Source: Minicystis rosea (GTDB taxonomy: Bacteria > Myxococcota_A > Polyangia > Polyangiales > Polyangiaceae). Taken from it: a DNA stretch of 64,000 nucleotides. The notes beneath the pieces were generated by a model. It saw only the letters and a program-made list of their open reading frames with translations, made no database searches and was not told the DNA's origin. Both the position numbers and the translations under genes were made by a program. Below, piece after piece: positions 17,966 through 26,545 of this stretch; positions within the stretch are counted from its first letter, which is position 1; each line of letters opens with the position of its first letter. Location of the stretch: positions 2,446,501-2,510,500 of the forward strand of contig CP016211.1 in NCBI GenBank assembly GCA_001931535.1, written 5' to 3'.

Positions 17966-18970
17966 TCATGGGGGGAGGCGGTGCACGAGGGCCGGATCGA
18001 GCATGATGATGTCCGGAGGCACGCCGCCCGCGAACCCATACCCGAAGCGGTGGCCATTCGGACACTCCAGGTTGGGCAGCTCGCCTGGACAGCGGTAGCC
18101 GCCACCTCCCCGCGTATCCGCGCTGAAGCGCACGCCCTGCAGATCTTCCCAGTGGACCACGATGTGCCCCACCCGCATGCGGGGCTCTTCACGCGCGACG
18201 GTGATGTACATCCCCCGGACCACCTGGTGGCGGCCCGTCACCATCAGGCGCGCCTCGGCGAGAGGCGGCGTGAGCACCACCCCGCAGACGGCGCAGGCGA
18301 ACCGCGCCGACGGCGCGAGCGTGGGCCACGCTCCAGGGGCGGTCGTGCGCAGCACGGGCAGGGCGTCGAGCGCGGCCTCGAGGTCGCCGACCCAGCCCAG
18401 GCAACGATCGAGGTGGAGCTTGCTGAACTCGAAGCTGCCCGGCTCGAACTCGTCGAGGTCCTCGTCTCCGAGCTCTTCGTGCGAATGCGCGCGATCGACG
18501 TGCCGGAGAGCGCGGCGGAGGCGCATCGACACCATCGGGGCAGACGTGTCCTCGAAGCCGGCCGCGCGCGCCTGCGCGCGGGCGTAGGCCGAGAGGGCGC
18601 CGTCGTCACCGTCATCCTCGACCAGGAGCGCGAGGCGCTCTACGCCGGCCTCGCGAATGGCGCGGAGGTCGCCGACCTCGAAGGTTCCGCCGCCGGGTGG
18701 GATCACGAGGAGCGCCAGATCGGGTTTCAGGACGGTCGCGAGGCGAGCGAGGTACCCGCCCGCACGAACACCGGCGATCTGGTAGGGAGCCAGCCAGCGG
18801 TATCGCCACACGGGCGACGCGACGATCCATGTGAAGAGTCCGAGAGCGATCGCCTCCGGCGCGTCCGCGTGCTCGGCCTCGACGACCTTCGTGACGTCGT
18901 GGGCAGCGTCGATGTCCGGGAGGACGAGTACGTCGCGGAGCGGTGCGGGCTCGGGCTTCGAGGCGAACAT
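17966..18970 (-). CDS. hypothetical protein with C-terminal zinc-ribbon-like cysteines
   Basis: A 334-residue soluble protein starting at ATG 18970. The N-terminal half looks like an alpha/beta fold (LRDVLVLPDIDAAHDVTK, RLALLVEDDGDD). The C-terminal ~110 residues hold CAVCG and a CPG...CPNGH pair, which would make a four-Cys zinc ribbon. No family recognised. It is the only minus-strand gene in the left part of the cassette-like region and ends 16 bp from a type A repeat. From 18971 to 19207 no gene is seen. Confidence 0.65.
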   Translation of the reverse strand: MFASKPEPAPLRDVLVLPDIDAAHDVTKVVEAEHADAPEAIALGLFTWIVASPVWRYRWLAPYQIAGVRAGGYLARLATVLKPDLALLVIPPGGGTFEVGDLRAIREAGVERLALLVEDDGDDGALSAYARAQARAAGFEDTSAPMVSMRLRRALRHVDRAHSHEELGDEDLDEFEPGSFEFSKLHLDRCLGWVGDLEAALDALPVLRTTAPGAWPTLAPSARFACAVCGVVLTPPLAEARLMVTGRHQVVRGMYITVAREEPRMRVGHIVVHWEDLQGVRFSADTRGGGGYRCPGELPNLECPNGHRFGYGFAGGVPPDIIMLDPALVHRLPP

Positions 18971-19207
18971 GGTCTCGGTTCACGACAGCAGGTGGGATCC
19001 GCGATGAAGTCGTGGAAGCTCCACCGTGTCAACTCCCTCACGCCGCTCGGCTGCAACAGGTGCCGCCGAACCAGGCGCTGCACCCGCTCGGCAGGGCGCC
19101 CCGCGGGTGAGCGTGGAACGCCAAAGGCAGATCGAAAGAATGCGTTCCATTTCGCACGTGCGCGGAACAGCGGCTCGCCGCTCCAGCCTGCCTGGTACGA
19201 TGACGGC

Positions 19208-19783
19208 GTGACTGTTTCCACGCATCGGCTGTTCGTGGTCGGAGACGGAGCGCTCGAGGAGGCGTTCGCGCGTGGGCACGGGGATGGAAGCGCCGGCCGG
19301 CCCAGACCGGCCATGGAGGCTCGCACGGTCCGCTTCCGGCACAATGGGCGCGTGCGCATGAGGCTGACGTTTTCCCTGCTTCCCCCGCTCGCCGAAGCGT
19401 ACCGCGATGGATGGGACCTCGGTCGACGAGGCGGGACGACCTCCGATGAGGGCGTCGATCTCGCCAGGCGCGCGCGTCCAGCTTGGCGTCTCGCGCCAGG
19501 GCTCCTCATCGAGGTGCGCGTGGAGGAGGATCCCGCGGTGCTCGCCGCTGACCGGAGATCGTGGATGCCGGCGTGCTACCTCTCGGCTCGGGGCATCGAG
19601 CTCACCGCGCCGGTATCGGCGCTCGACCTCGCGCCGAAGGACGCCGATCGCGTCGAAGACTTCGTGGCCATTCGGGTGCGCGATCTCTGGTTCCCGGTGG
19701 TATTGACGTCCGAGCACACCGACGTGAGGGTGCGTGCGACCCTTGGCGATGACGATCAGGACGTGGTGCTCGTGCTCCCGTGA
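19208..19783 (+). CDS. hypothetical protein
   Basis: A frame of 191 residues from GTG 19208, or 156 from ATG 19313. The last 100 residues look convincingly coding: LAPGLLIEVRVEEDP, then SWMPACYLSARGIELTAP, then DFVAIRVRDLWFPVVL, and an acidic end DDDQDVVLVLP. It is mainly beta and may bind a partner. The N-terminal portion is Arg-rich and less convincing, so the true start or a frameshift upstream is uncertain. No family recognised. Codon use is a little weaker than that of the neighbouring chromosome. Confidence 0.5.
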   Translation: MTVSTHRLFVVGDGALEEAFARGHGDGSAGRPRPAMEARTVRFRHNGRVRMRLTFSLLPPLAEAYRDGWDLGRRGGTTSDEGVDLARRARPAWRLAPGLLIEVRVEEDPAVLAADRRSWMPACYLSARGIELTAPVSALDLAPKDADRVEDFVAIRVRDLWFPVVLTSEHTDVRVRATLGDDDQDVVLVLP

Positions 19784-19806
19784 GCCCGCCGCGCGGCTTA
19801 CAGGTG

Positions 19807-20023
19807 ATGGCGGAAGACATGGGACACGCCTTCCGAGCTCGCAGATTGGGCGTCCGAACGTCTTGCTTCGCATGACTACCTGGATGACGAGGGGAAGCTG
19901 TGGCTCGAGGACGCCATCCGCGATGGTCGTCGTCAATCCCGAGCCCTTCTCGACGTCGTCGTCGACGAGCTCCAATTTCATGGAGTGGCAATCGAGCCGG
20001 GGGCCCCAGATGCAAAATCATGA
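19807..20023 (+). pseudogene. short gene with a 5' frameshift
   Basis: A 70-codon coding-looking frame (TPSELADWASERLASHDYL..., ending AIEPGAPDAKS) runs to TGA 20021-20023 but has no start codon of its own. ATG 19807, with an AGG-type ribosome site, opens one base out of frame (MAED...), so a single-base shift close to the start would join them. The product would be an acidic helical protein of about 72 residues. It sits 7 bp before the attC-like site at 20030, where a cassette gene would be expected. Confidence 0.4.
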
Positions 20024-20029
20024 GCCTCC

Positions 20030-20214
20030 GTCCAACTCATCCCCTGAGGCGGACCGCACGCGGAGGATGCGCTCACGCGAACCCCGACGGGGTACACCTC
20101 CGCATGGGCGGTATCTGGCGGCGTTGCCGCCCAACTTCGCAATGCAGCCGGCGGCTCGGACAAACGCGCTTCGCGCAGCAGCCCGCTCCGCGGCTGATTG
20201 CGGTCACGCTGGGC
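20030..20214 (+). repeat. composite attC-like site (type A then type B)
   Basis: A type A element (GTCCAAC at 20030-20036) is followed directly by type B at 20129-20214. Type B begins GCCCAAC and its stem pairs CGCAAT-G-CAGCC with GGCTGATTGCG, leaving a single unpaired G, and it ends GCTGGGC (GTTGGGC with one change). Terminal 7-bp boxes, an imperfect stem and an extrahelical base are the defining traits of integron attC sites. A cassette gene follows at 20315. Confidence 0.65.
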
Positions 20215-20314
20215 GGGGCGTGCGCCAAAGCGAGCCAGCTCAGAGGCGTCCGGACCGACCCTCAAACAGCGCCTCGACGACGGCCACACACGCGCGAAAC
20301 TCGTCGATGGAACC

Positions 20315-20980
20315 GTGAGCGCGCCGTGTAGGATCTGTGGCTGGTCGGTCGACATCGAGGGCGACCTCTGCTCGACGTGCCTGAAGCGGGAGCGGGAGCG
20401 CCTCGACCGGGCGGCCGAGCGGGAGGCCCGACGCCGCGCCGTCCCGGAGTTCGAGCCGCCCGGCCCGCGCTGGAAGAACCCCGAGCCGCTCTGGATCCTC
20501 CTTCCGACCATGGCTGGGTCCGACGTCCCGGGGCTGTGGTCCGAGAGCATCACCGGCGACTACGTGGTCGGGGACCTCGATCGAAGCACGTTCCCCGAGG
20601 TGCTCGACCTGGAGATCGGGCACCACGGTCTGCTCGACGAGAGCTACGTCTACTTCGCCAGCCCCACGCTCGGGTGGCTCGGTGGGTTCGCGTGGTGGTC
20701 GACGTTCGGCCAAAGCCTCGTCACGGAAGGAATGCGCGCCGTGCCCCGAGGGAGCATGGAGCATCCCTGGAACGATCTCGAGCAGGGCTGGGAGATGCTG
20801 CTCTGGGAGCACGACGGGTACGTGTACGTCGCCGAAGGTGGCGAGGTGACGAGCCGCGCCCGGCGATCGTTGGACGGCACTCGACGATCGTTCCACTGCT
20901 GGTTCCGCGTCCCGCTGCCCCTCTACCTCGAGCGCTTCGAGGCGCTGATCGAGCGCCTCAGGCGCGACGCGCAGCCCTGA
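20315..20980 (+). CDS. cassette-type hypothetical protein with N-terminal zinc ribbon
   Basis: A 221-residue protein from GTG 20315, chosen because the protein-like sequence begins there and upstream in-frame codons run into the attC-like site. The first 20 residues carry CRICG and CSTC, a four-Cys zinc ribbon. A charged helix (KRERERLDRAAERE) follows, then an alpha/beta domain with many Trp residues (LGWLGGFAWWSTFGQSL, HPWNDLEQGWEMLLWEHDG). No family recognised. It is the first gene after the composite site, with the same orientation as other genes of the array. Confidence 0.7.
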   Translation: MSAPCRICGWSVDIEGDLCSTCLKRERERLDRAAEREARRRAVPEFEPPGPRWKNPEPLWILLPTMAGSDVPGLWSESITGDYVVGDLDRSTFPEVLDLEIGHHGLLDESYVYFASPTLGWLGGFAWWSTFGQSLVTEGMRAVPRGSMEHPWNDLEQGWEMLLWEHDGYVYVAEGGEVTSRARRSLDGTRRSFHCWFRVPLPLYLERFEALIERLRRDAQP

Positions 20981-21110
20981 CGCGCGCGTTCAATCGTGGC
21001 GGGCTGGGACAGTTGGCCGAGGGGCAACTTTCCGCGCCTCTGGCCGGTGATCGAAGGTGAGGACGAGTGAACCCAGCTCGACCGGCGCTGACCCGCTCCG
21101 GCGGCACAGC

Positions 21111-21369
21111 ATGACCGGGTGCATCGAGGAGGCCGCCTTCGAGAGCATCATGCGAAACTACATCATGGAGTCCGTGACTGCCGTCGCCGCAGCGCCGCGT
21201 GATCCAGCCGCGATGACCGAGCTGGCCGCGCTCCTCGACGAGGTCCGCCGGGGGCCGCTCCGCGGCAAGCCCGGCATGGAGTGGCGGATGGTGTCAACGA
21301 TCGAGCCCAAAGGGGGCCATCGCCGCCTCGCTGAGGGGTCTCCGGAATGGCGATGAAGGTGCGAAGTGA
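21111..21369 (+). CDS. small hypothetical protein with a probable G-run frameshift
   Basis: From ATG 21111 the protein reads MTGCIEEAAFESIMRNYIME... and is largely helical. The uninterrupted frame ends at 21356 with an Arg-rich, noncoding-looking tail after a GGGGG run at about 21310-21314. With one G fewer, the other frame gives GAIAASLRGLRNGDEGAK and stops at TGA 21367-21369, which looks more natural. It ends 9 bp before the attC-like site at 21378. Family unknown. The reading after the G run is an inference. Confidence 0.5.
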
Positions 21370-21377
21370 CAGGCACC

Positions 21378-21505
21378 GCCCAACTCACGTCCTGAGGCGG
21401 ACCACGCCTGGAGGGTTGGTTTACGCGAACGCCGGTTGGGTACGTCAGCGCAGGGTCGGTATCGGGCAGCGTTCCCCTCAACTGCGCAATGCAGTCGACG
21501 GTTCG
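21378..21505 (+). repeat. attC-like site (type A plus partial type B)
   Basis: It begins GCCCAAC at 21378 and carries the type A arms (CACGTCCTGA with TCAGCGCA). It is followed by CTCAACTGCGCAATGCAG at 21478, the left arm of type B including the extra G. The right arm and GTTGGGC end of type B are lost or changed. It lies between two plus-strand genes of the array. Confidence 0.5.
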
Positions 21506-21565
21506 CGCCCCCCTGCGTGAGCGGAACACGAGCGGGCCGGAAGAAATCAAAGGGTTGACATCGGA

Positions 21566-22075
21566 ATGAGTGAGACTGAGCCGGCGGAAGTCGTCGAACT
21601 GGTTGCGCAACTCAGCAGCGCCGATCCTGCGAAGGTCGTCAGTGCGGCCGGGGCACTCGCGTCCCTGCAAGCGCATTCCGCGGTGCCTCGGCTGCTGGAG
21701 ATCCTCAGCTCCACAGGAGACTCCATCGTGCGCAACGCGGCAGCGCTCGCGCTATCGGACATGAAGGAGCCGCGTGCATTCGCGGCGCTCGTCGCTCTGC
21801 TGCGCGACGAGCGCACCCAGGGCAATCGTGGGACGCTGCTCTATGCGCTCGGCGAATACGACTGCGCCTCCATCCTCGCACTGCTCGTCGACTTCGTCAT
21901 CGACGGCGACTTCGAAGTCAGCCGCCAGGCGCTCAGCCTGATCCACGGCATCGGCGCGGAGATGGACGAACACACCTGGACCAGTAACGAGTCCAAGCTG
22001 CGCGAAGCGCTCGCGTCAGCTTCGGCGGAGCGCCGCCCACTGCTTGAAGACGCACTGGCGCTGTTCGAGCAATGA
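21566..22075 (+). CDS. HEAT-repeat protein
   Basis: A 169-residue protein made of HEAT-like helical pairs. Repeats are visible at VVELVAQLSSADPAKVVSAA, then HSAVPRLLEIL, AFAALVALLRDE, GTLLYALGEYD and LLVDFVIDGDFEVSRQAL. Such alpha-solenoids act in protein-protein binding, or in PBS-lyase-like and immunity-like proteins; no catalytic residues are seen. It starts at ATG 21566. Its stop overlaps the ATG of the next small frame (ATGA). It lies in an attC-bounded interval and so looks like a cassette gene. Confidence 0.8.
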   Translation: MSETEPAEVVELVAQLSSADPAKVVSAAGALASLQAHSAVPRLLEILSSTGDSIVRNAAALALSDMKEPRAFAALVALLRDERTQGNRGTLLYALGEYDCASILALLVDFVIDGDFEVSRQALSLIHGIGAEMDEHTWTSNESKLREALASASAERRPLLEDALALFEQ

Positions 22076-22227
22076 CCCATGCAAGTGCGAGGGAACCCGC
22101 GCGGGGCAGACTCCTCGATGCGTGGCCTGCCTCCGCGGCGAGGACCGGAGCTTGGCTCCAGCCGGCGTTTGCCCATCTCGAGTGGCGCTACGAACGAGCG
22201 CCGGCGGGGCCGCCCGAGAGGCACTGA
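22072..22227 (+). CDS. small ORF coupled to the HEAT gene
   Basis: A 51-codon frame starts at the ATG overlapping the HEAT gene stop (ATGA at 22072-22075) and ends at TGA 22225-22227. The protein has a plausible composition (PAFAHLEWRYERAPAGPP) but no known motif. It may be a translationally coupled small protein, or the end of the HEAT protein after a frameshift. The space between it and the attC-like site at 22281 holds nothing else. Confidence 0.35.
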   Translation: MTHASAREPARGRLLDAWPASAARTGAWLQPAFAHLEWRYERAPAGPPERH

Positions 22228-22280
22228 GCCACCACGAGAACGGCTGGACGTCGTGGGACTTCTCTGCTGATCTTCGTCCT

Positions 22281-22344
22281 GGCCAACAAGCCGGTGCATC
22301 CGACGGCGGCTATGCCGGCCGCGGGGACCTGCAAGGCGTTGGGC
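22281..22344 (+). repeat. attC-like site, 64 bp
   Basis: It runs from GGCCAAC (22281-22287) to GTTGGGC (22338-22344). Inner arms GCC-GGTGCA and TGCAAGGC pair imperfectly. The AACAAGCC after the first box is a frequent integron attC opening. It separates the HEAT cassette from the next one. Confidence 0.6.
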
Positions 22345-22456
22345 CGACAAGAGCGCCGCTGTCGCGATCGCCCAAGACCGTACCGAACGGCAGGCGCCGC
22401 GGAACCGCCAGATTCCCGCCGACTCGAAGAAGTGCCCACAGGGATCAGGTTCCGAG

Positions 22457-22774
22457 ATGAAAATCCCGAGGAAGAAGCTGAGAACCATATTGACGTCGAT
22501 CCGCGCGGTCGAGGCGGCCCCACGGCCAAACATGTATGTCGTCGATATGTTCATCAACGAGGTCAAGTGCTCAGAGACTTTCGAGCTCGAGGAAAGCGGA
22601 GCGGTCATCGGGAGCATCGAGGCGCTGGAGCCGCGATCGTGGGCCATCAGGATCGTCTTGGGCTGTCTCAGGCAGGTTGCGCGTGGTGAACAGCTTCGTT
22701 TTCCGCTTGATCTCGGTGATCTTGGCGACCCGGCACGGAGGGGATGCGTCAGCCGAATGGGCCAACGACGATGA
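22457..22774 (+). CDS. cassette-type hypothetical protein
   Basis: A 105-residue protein starting at ATG 22457. It has a basic N-terminus (MKIPRKKLRTILTSI), then a beta-like middle (NMYVVDMFINEVKCSETFEL and SWAIRIVLGCL). The last 25 residues are Gly/Arg-rich and less protein-like, so a frameshift near the end is possible. No family recognised. It lies alone between attC-like sites at 22281-22344 and 22789-22835, exactly one gene per interval. Confidence 0.55.
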   Translation: MKIPRKKLRTILTSIRAVEAAPRPNMYVVDMFINEVKCSETFELEESGAVIGSIEALEPRSWAIRIVLGCLRQVARGEQLRFPLDLGDLGDPARRGCVSRMGQRR

Positions 22775-22788
22775 TCGATGACACCGCC

Positions 22789-22835
22789 GCCCAACGACCC
22801 GCTGCACGCCATGGGTGAGCGGGTAGCCGTTGGAC
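22789..22835 (+). repeat. attC-like site, 47 bp
   Basis: GCCCAAC at 22789-22795 and GTTGGAC at 22829-22835 (both fit the RYYYAAC/GTTRRRY boxes) bracket a perfect 7-bp stem, ACCCGCT (22797-22803) with AGCGGGT (22818-22824). It is short for an attC. The next gene starts only 17 bp later, as in compact cassettes. Confidence 0.6.
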
Positions 22836-22851
22836 GGGCGAGGGCAGTGCG

Positions 22852-23370
22852 ATGATTCTTCTCGAAGTCTCCTGCACCGGTTGTGCGTTGAAGGGCACAT
22901 TGACCAAAGTCGCGGGAGTTTACGTCCTCCCGTCGGGCGATGAGCTCCCTGTGCAATCCGTCGTTGCCTGGTGTTCGGGCTGCGTGCGAGTTGTTCTAGC
23001 CGAACGGTTGCTCGATGTGGACCTTCTGCGAGCCGAGCTGTTACGTCTACGCGACCGTACACCCGAAGCGATCGCCGAGGTCGAACAGTACGAGTGGCGA
23101 GCCGAGACTCTGGAGGACGCCATCTCGAGAGAGATTGCCTGTCTGGAGCGCAGAATATCGTGGCGTTTGGCGCGGGCGTCGGCTCCGCGTTGCCTCCGTT
23201 GCGGAGAGATCACTTGGACGCCGCTCGAATGGGTGCCCACTCCGGGCGGCCAAAGCCGCTACGTCATCACGCATCCAGGCTGCGGTGGGACCGTGGAGGC
23301 GAAGTATCGAGGTTTTGCAAAACCGCTCGTGATCCCGGAGCTCGATCTCGAAGGGAGACGTACCAATTGA
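22852..23370 (+). CDS. cassette-type cysteine-rich hypothetical protein
   Basis: A 172-residue protein starting at ATG 22852, with a GAGGG ribosome site 7 nt upstream. It has an N-terminal CTGC and a CSGC, which would pair as one zinc ribbon. A charged coiled-coil-like helix follows (LLRAELLRLRDRTPEAIAEV), then a second CLRCG with a distant PGCGG. No enzyme motif. The layout ribbon-helix-ribbon suggests a nucleic-acid or protein adaptor. It follows directly on the 47-bp attC-like site. A short coding-looking frame (IEARILGSGGRRVMRAVLDA) follows at 23368-23456 and may be a fragment. Confidence 0.7.
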   Translation: MILLEVSCTGCALKGTLTKVAGVYVLPSGDELPVQSVVAWCSGCVRVVLAERLLDVDLLRAELLRLRDRTPEAIAEVEQYEWRAETLEDAISREIACLERRISWRLARASAPRCLRCGEITWTPLEWVPTPGGQSRYVITHPGCGGTVEAKYRGFAKPLVIPELDLEGRRTN

Positions 23371-23513
23371 GCTTGCAGATCGAAGCACGGATCCTCGGCT
23401 CGGGCGGGCGCCGGGTGATGCGCGCCGTGCTCGACGCCGCGCCCGACGAGGAGTGAGCGTCGCGGCCGCGCGCGGAACTGCGTAGCAGGGGACCTTGGCA
23501 GCGCTACCCTGCG

Positions 23514-24650
23514 ATGGTGCGCCACGCCCTCGTCGCCTCGCTCGCAGCCCTCGTCGCCTCCTCGTGCGGACAGTCGCCGCGCGGCGAGCTCGCGTCGCGC
23601 CCGCCTGATCAACAGATCGCATTCTCGGGGGTGGGGATCTCCGCGGCGAGCCCCTCGGGCGACGCCTTCGTCTACCTCGAGGGCAACGCGCTCGTGCGCG
23701 TCCGCGACGGCGCCATCCGTCGTGTCGCCCTCGAAGGCGCCTCCTGCCACCCGAGCGACCGGAGCGTCGCGACCGACACGAGCTTCCTCGTCGTCTGGCC
23801 GCAGGGATCCAAGGCGCTCCTCTACGGCGCGCGCACCAACATCGATTTCGACCTCTGGGGCCACTCCGGACTTCGTCTTGCGATATCGTGCCTCGTCGAC
23901 ATCGACGCCGGCCGCGCAGCGCCGCTCGAAGCCGCTCTCCCCGGCGCGCCGGAGCTCCACAGCGCGCAGAGAGCGGACTTTCACGCGGTGGTGGGCCCTT
24001 CGGGGCGACTCTACACCTGGGCGAGCCCCCGGGAGATCACCGCGCTGGACTTGGCCTCGCAGAAGAGCGTCTCGCTCGGCGTGGCGGAGCGCTTCTTCCG
24101 GCCCTGCACCCTGGTGGAGACGACGCACGTGCTCACGACTGCGTGCCTCGGCGGAGACGATCCCGCGAGCCAGACCTCCCTCGATGTCACCACGTTCGAT
24201 CCATCGGCGTGGCCGCCCAGGCAGACGGATCGCTTTGCCATCCCGCTCCCTGCGAGCGCGCTGCCGCGCGAGGGCGGGGTCCTCTCCCCCGACGCGCGCT
24301 TCTATGCGTGGCACGAACACAGCACGAAAGGTGCTGCGGCCTCGGCGTCGACGGAGAGCACGCTCCATGTCCTCTCGCTGGAGCGTCGCGCCATGGTCCT
24401 CACCAAGAAGGAGACTCACGAGGGCGCGATTCGCTCCCTCGCTTTCGATCCGCAGGGGCGTGGCGTCCTGGTGGGGGACGACCTCTCGCCGGGCACTGCG
24501 CGGGTGCGCCTCGTGGGTTGGAGCGGCGCCGTGCTCGACGCCTTCGCCGTGAAGGGCGGCGCGCAGAGGCTCACGCCCGTCGGATCGGGCGAGCGAGTGT
24601 GGGTGAGCGGCCTCGTCGGCGCGGCGCTCGTGCCCGTCTCAGGCCACTGA
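23514..24650 (+). CDS. beta-propeller-like lipoprotein
   Basis: A 378-residue lipoprotein starting at ATG 23514 with signal end VASSC. The rest is a series of WD40/PQQ-like blades, visible as AASPSGDAFVYLEGNALVRV, then FHAVVGPSGRLYTWASPRE, LSPDARFYAWHEHS and LAFDPQGRGVLVGDDL. It is predicted to be tethered to the membrane facing the periplasm or surface. No catalytic residues are seen. No attC-like site separates it from the previous gene, so it may be ordinary chromosome embedded in the array or a larger cassette. Confidence 0.75.
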   Translation: MVRHALVASLAALVASSCGQSPRGELASRPPDQQIAFSGVGISAASPSGDAFVYLEGNALVRVRDGAIRRVALEGASCHPSDRSVATDTSFLVVWPQGSKALLYGARTNIDFDLWGHSGLRLAISCLVDIDAGRAAPLEAALPGAPELHSAQRADFHAVVGPSGRLYTWASPREITALDLASQKSVSLGVAERFFRPCTLVETTHVLTTACLGGDDPASQTSLDVTTFDPSAWPPRQTDRFAIPLPASALPREGGVLSPDARFYAWHEHSTKGAAASASTESTLHVLSLERRAMVLTKKETHEGAIRSLAFDPQGRGVLVGDDLSPGTARVRLVGWSGAVLDAFAVKGGAQRLTPVGSGERVWVSGLVGAALVPVSGH

Positions 24651-24764
24651 GCGCGCCCGGTCCGCGTCGGCGCGACATCGCCCAGATGGGCAGTCTTGGA
24701 TGAAGTCGAAGCAGACGTGACATCAACGAGCAGCGCGACCGCAGCGGCTTGCTATGTGAGCGAC

Positions 24765-25073
24765 ATGAGATGGCTGGTGCTGATTGGGATGTGCTGGTTT
24801 GGGTGCGGTCGCGAGCACGCGAACAGCGTATCGCCGGCGGCGGCGGTTCCCCAACGATCGCCTGACCCATGCGACGACTATCGGCGCGCCGTGCAAGATG
24901 CCGTGCAGAGCCCGGGAGATCGCGAGGCGCGGATCTTCGATACGTGCGGCTGCTCGTCCACGATCCGAACGAGCGAGGCTCGCGCCGCTGCGCTCGAGGC
25001 TGCCTTACCAAGCTGGGAAAAGAACTTCTGCCCGGTCAACTGCGACACGCCGTGCTTGCGTGTCCGGCCGTAG
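24765..25073 (+). CDS. small cysteine-rich lipoprotein
   Basis: A 102-residue lipoprotein starting at ATG 24765 (signal MRWLVLIGMCWFGC, lipobox WFGC). The mature part has seven further cysteines, including TCGCS and a closing NCDTPCLRV, which suggests a disulfide-stabilised extracytoplasmic domain. No family recognised. It lies downstream of the beta-propeller lipoprotein with 114 bp between them. Confidence 0.6.
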   Translation: MRWLVLIGMCWFGCGREHANSVSPAAAVPQRSPDPCDDYRRAVQDAVQSPGDREARIFDTCGCSSTIRTSEARAAALEAALPSWEKNFCPVNCDTPCLRVRP

Positions 25074-25382
25074 TCAGGCCGCGAGGCGCGACGTTGGGTG
25101 TGCGCTGCTCATCATTCGGGTGCGATCGTGATGTTGCGACTCGATGTCGCGGGTAACCTGGTCGTCCTCGTCGGCACGATCTCGACAACTGCATCCCTGG
25201 GACGAGCGCCATCGTCCTCCGACGCTGCCCGACGAGCCGGTGCTGCTGATCGTGCTTCGCGCGGAGACAGCGTTCGGCCGACATCTTGGGGCATCCGACC
25301 ACGAGCGGGCTCGGCCAGGGCAGGGTGCCAGGGCCATGCGCTTCGCGCCCGCGGTCGGCTTCTCGCGCCGCGACGAGCGATC
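25074..25382. other. gap without a supported gene
   Basis: About 310 bp between the lipoprotein and the 3' end of menB. Frames on both strands are Arg-rich and lack start sites, and no hairpin with a T-run, repeat or attC-like box was found. Confidence 0.4.
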
Positions 25383-26282
25383 TCAATAGTGCCAGGGGTA
25401 CTTCGACCAATCCGGCGGCCGCTTTTCGAGGAAAGCGTCGCGGCCCTCGCGGGCCTCGTCCGTCATGTAGGCGAGCCGCGTCGCCTCGCCGGCGAACACC
25501 TGCTGTCCGACGAGGCCGTCATCGACGGCGTTGAAGGCGAACTTGAGCATGCGCTGGGCCGTCGGGCTCTTCGCGCAGATCTTCTTGGCCCAGGCGAGCG
25601 CTTCACGCTCGAGCTCCGCGTGCGGCACGACCTTGTTCACCATGCCCATCCGGAACGCGTCCTCGGCGCTGTACTCGTCACCGAGGAAGAAGATCTCGCG
25701 CGCGAACTTCTGACCCACCTGCCGCGCGAGATACGCAGAGCCGAACCCACCGTCGAAGCTCGCGACGTCCGCGTCCGTCTGCTTGAACTTCGCGTGCTCG
25801 CGGCTCGCGAGCGTCAGGTCCGCAACCACGTGCAAGCTGTGCCCGCCGCCCGCCGCCCATCCGGGGACGGCACAGAGGACGACCTTCGGCATGGTGCGGA
25901 TGAGCCGCTGCACCTCGAGGATGTGCAGCCGTCCGGTGCGCGCGGGGTCGATCGTCGCGGCCGTCTCGCCCTCGGCGTACTTGTACCCGTCCTTGCCTCG
26001 GATGCGCTGGTCGCCGCCCGAGCAGAACGCCCAGCCGCCGTCCTTCGGCGAAGGCCCGTTGCCAGTCAGGATCACGCAACCCACGTCCGAGCTCATGCGC
26101 GCATGGTCGAGCGCGCGGTACAGCTCGTCGACGGTCTGCGGCCGGAACGCGTTGCGCACCTCGGGCCGATGGAACGCGATGCGCACGGCGCCGGTCTCGA
26201 CGGCGCGGTGGTAGGTGATGTCGGTGAAGTCGAAGCCGGCGACCGGCTTCCACGCGGCGGGGTCGAAGATCTCGGAGATCAT
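25383..26282 (-). CDS. menB: 1,4-dihydroxy-2-naphthoyl-CoA synthase (MenB)
   Basis: A 299-residue crotonase-fold enzyme starting at ATG 26282 behind an AGAAGGAC ribosome site. MenB closes the naphthoate ring from o-succinylbenzoyl-CoA in menaquinone synthesis. Seen here: HRPEVRNAFRPQTVDEL, the oxyanion-hole segment FCSGGDQRIRG, the GWAAGGGHSLHVVADLTLA loop, the MenB-type SFDGGFGSAYLARQVGQKF and the C-terminal WSKYPWHY. Length matches the family. No other men gene is in the window. It is a housekeeping gene on the opposite strand inside a cassette-like stretch, so parts of 23.5-26.5 kb are likely native chromosome. Confidence 0.88.
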   Translation of the reverse strand: MISEIFDPAAWKPVAGFDFTDITYHRAVETGAVRIAFHRPEVRNAFRPQTVDELYRALDHARMSSDVGCVILTGNGPSPKDGGWAFCSGGDQRIRGKDGYKYAEGETAATIDPARTGRLHILEVQRLIRTMPKVVLCAVPGWAAGGGHSLHVVADLTLASREHAKFKQTDADVASFDGGFGSAYLARQVGQKFAREIFFLGDEYSAEDAFRMGMVNKVVPHAELEREALAWAKKICAKSPTAQRMLKFAFNAVDDGLVGQQVFAGEATRLAYMTDEAREGRDAFLEKRPPDWSKYPWHY

Positions 26283-26545
26283 GCGTGTCCTTCTACTTCG
26301 TCCCCGCGTGCGCGGCCCGGATTCTTCCTGGAGTGCGGCCTCCCACGGGACTTCGGCGAGGGTTTCGCCCGGCGCGCCGCGCCTCGCCGCGATCCGGGCC
26401 TCGTACGGGGTGCTCGTCGACCGCCCGCTGGAGAAGCCGGTTGCGCGCCCAGCCTCGCTCCGCTCGGACAGCGCCCTGTGAGTGAGCGCCAACTCGTTGG
26501 GCGGACGACGGATCTTCTGTACCACCGTATCAGCTCGATTATTGC

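Noticed and set aside
18980..19981. Minus-strand gene opposite 19208-19783
   Set aside because: Its first 40 residues look plausible but the rest is Arg/His-rich, and the plus strand reads better over the shared part.
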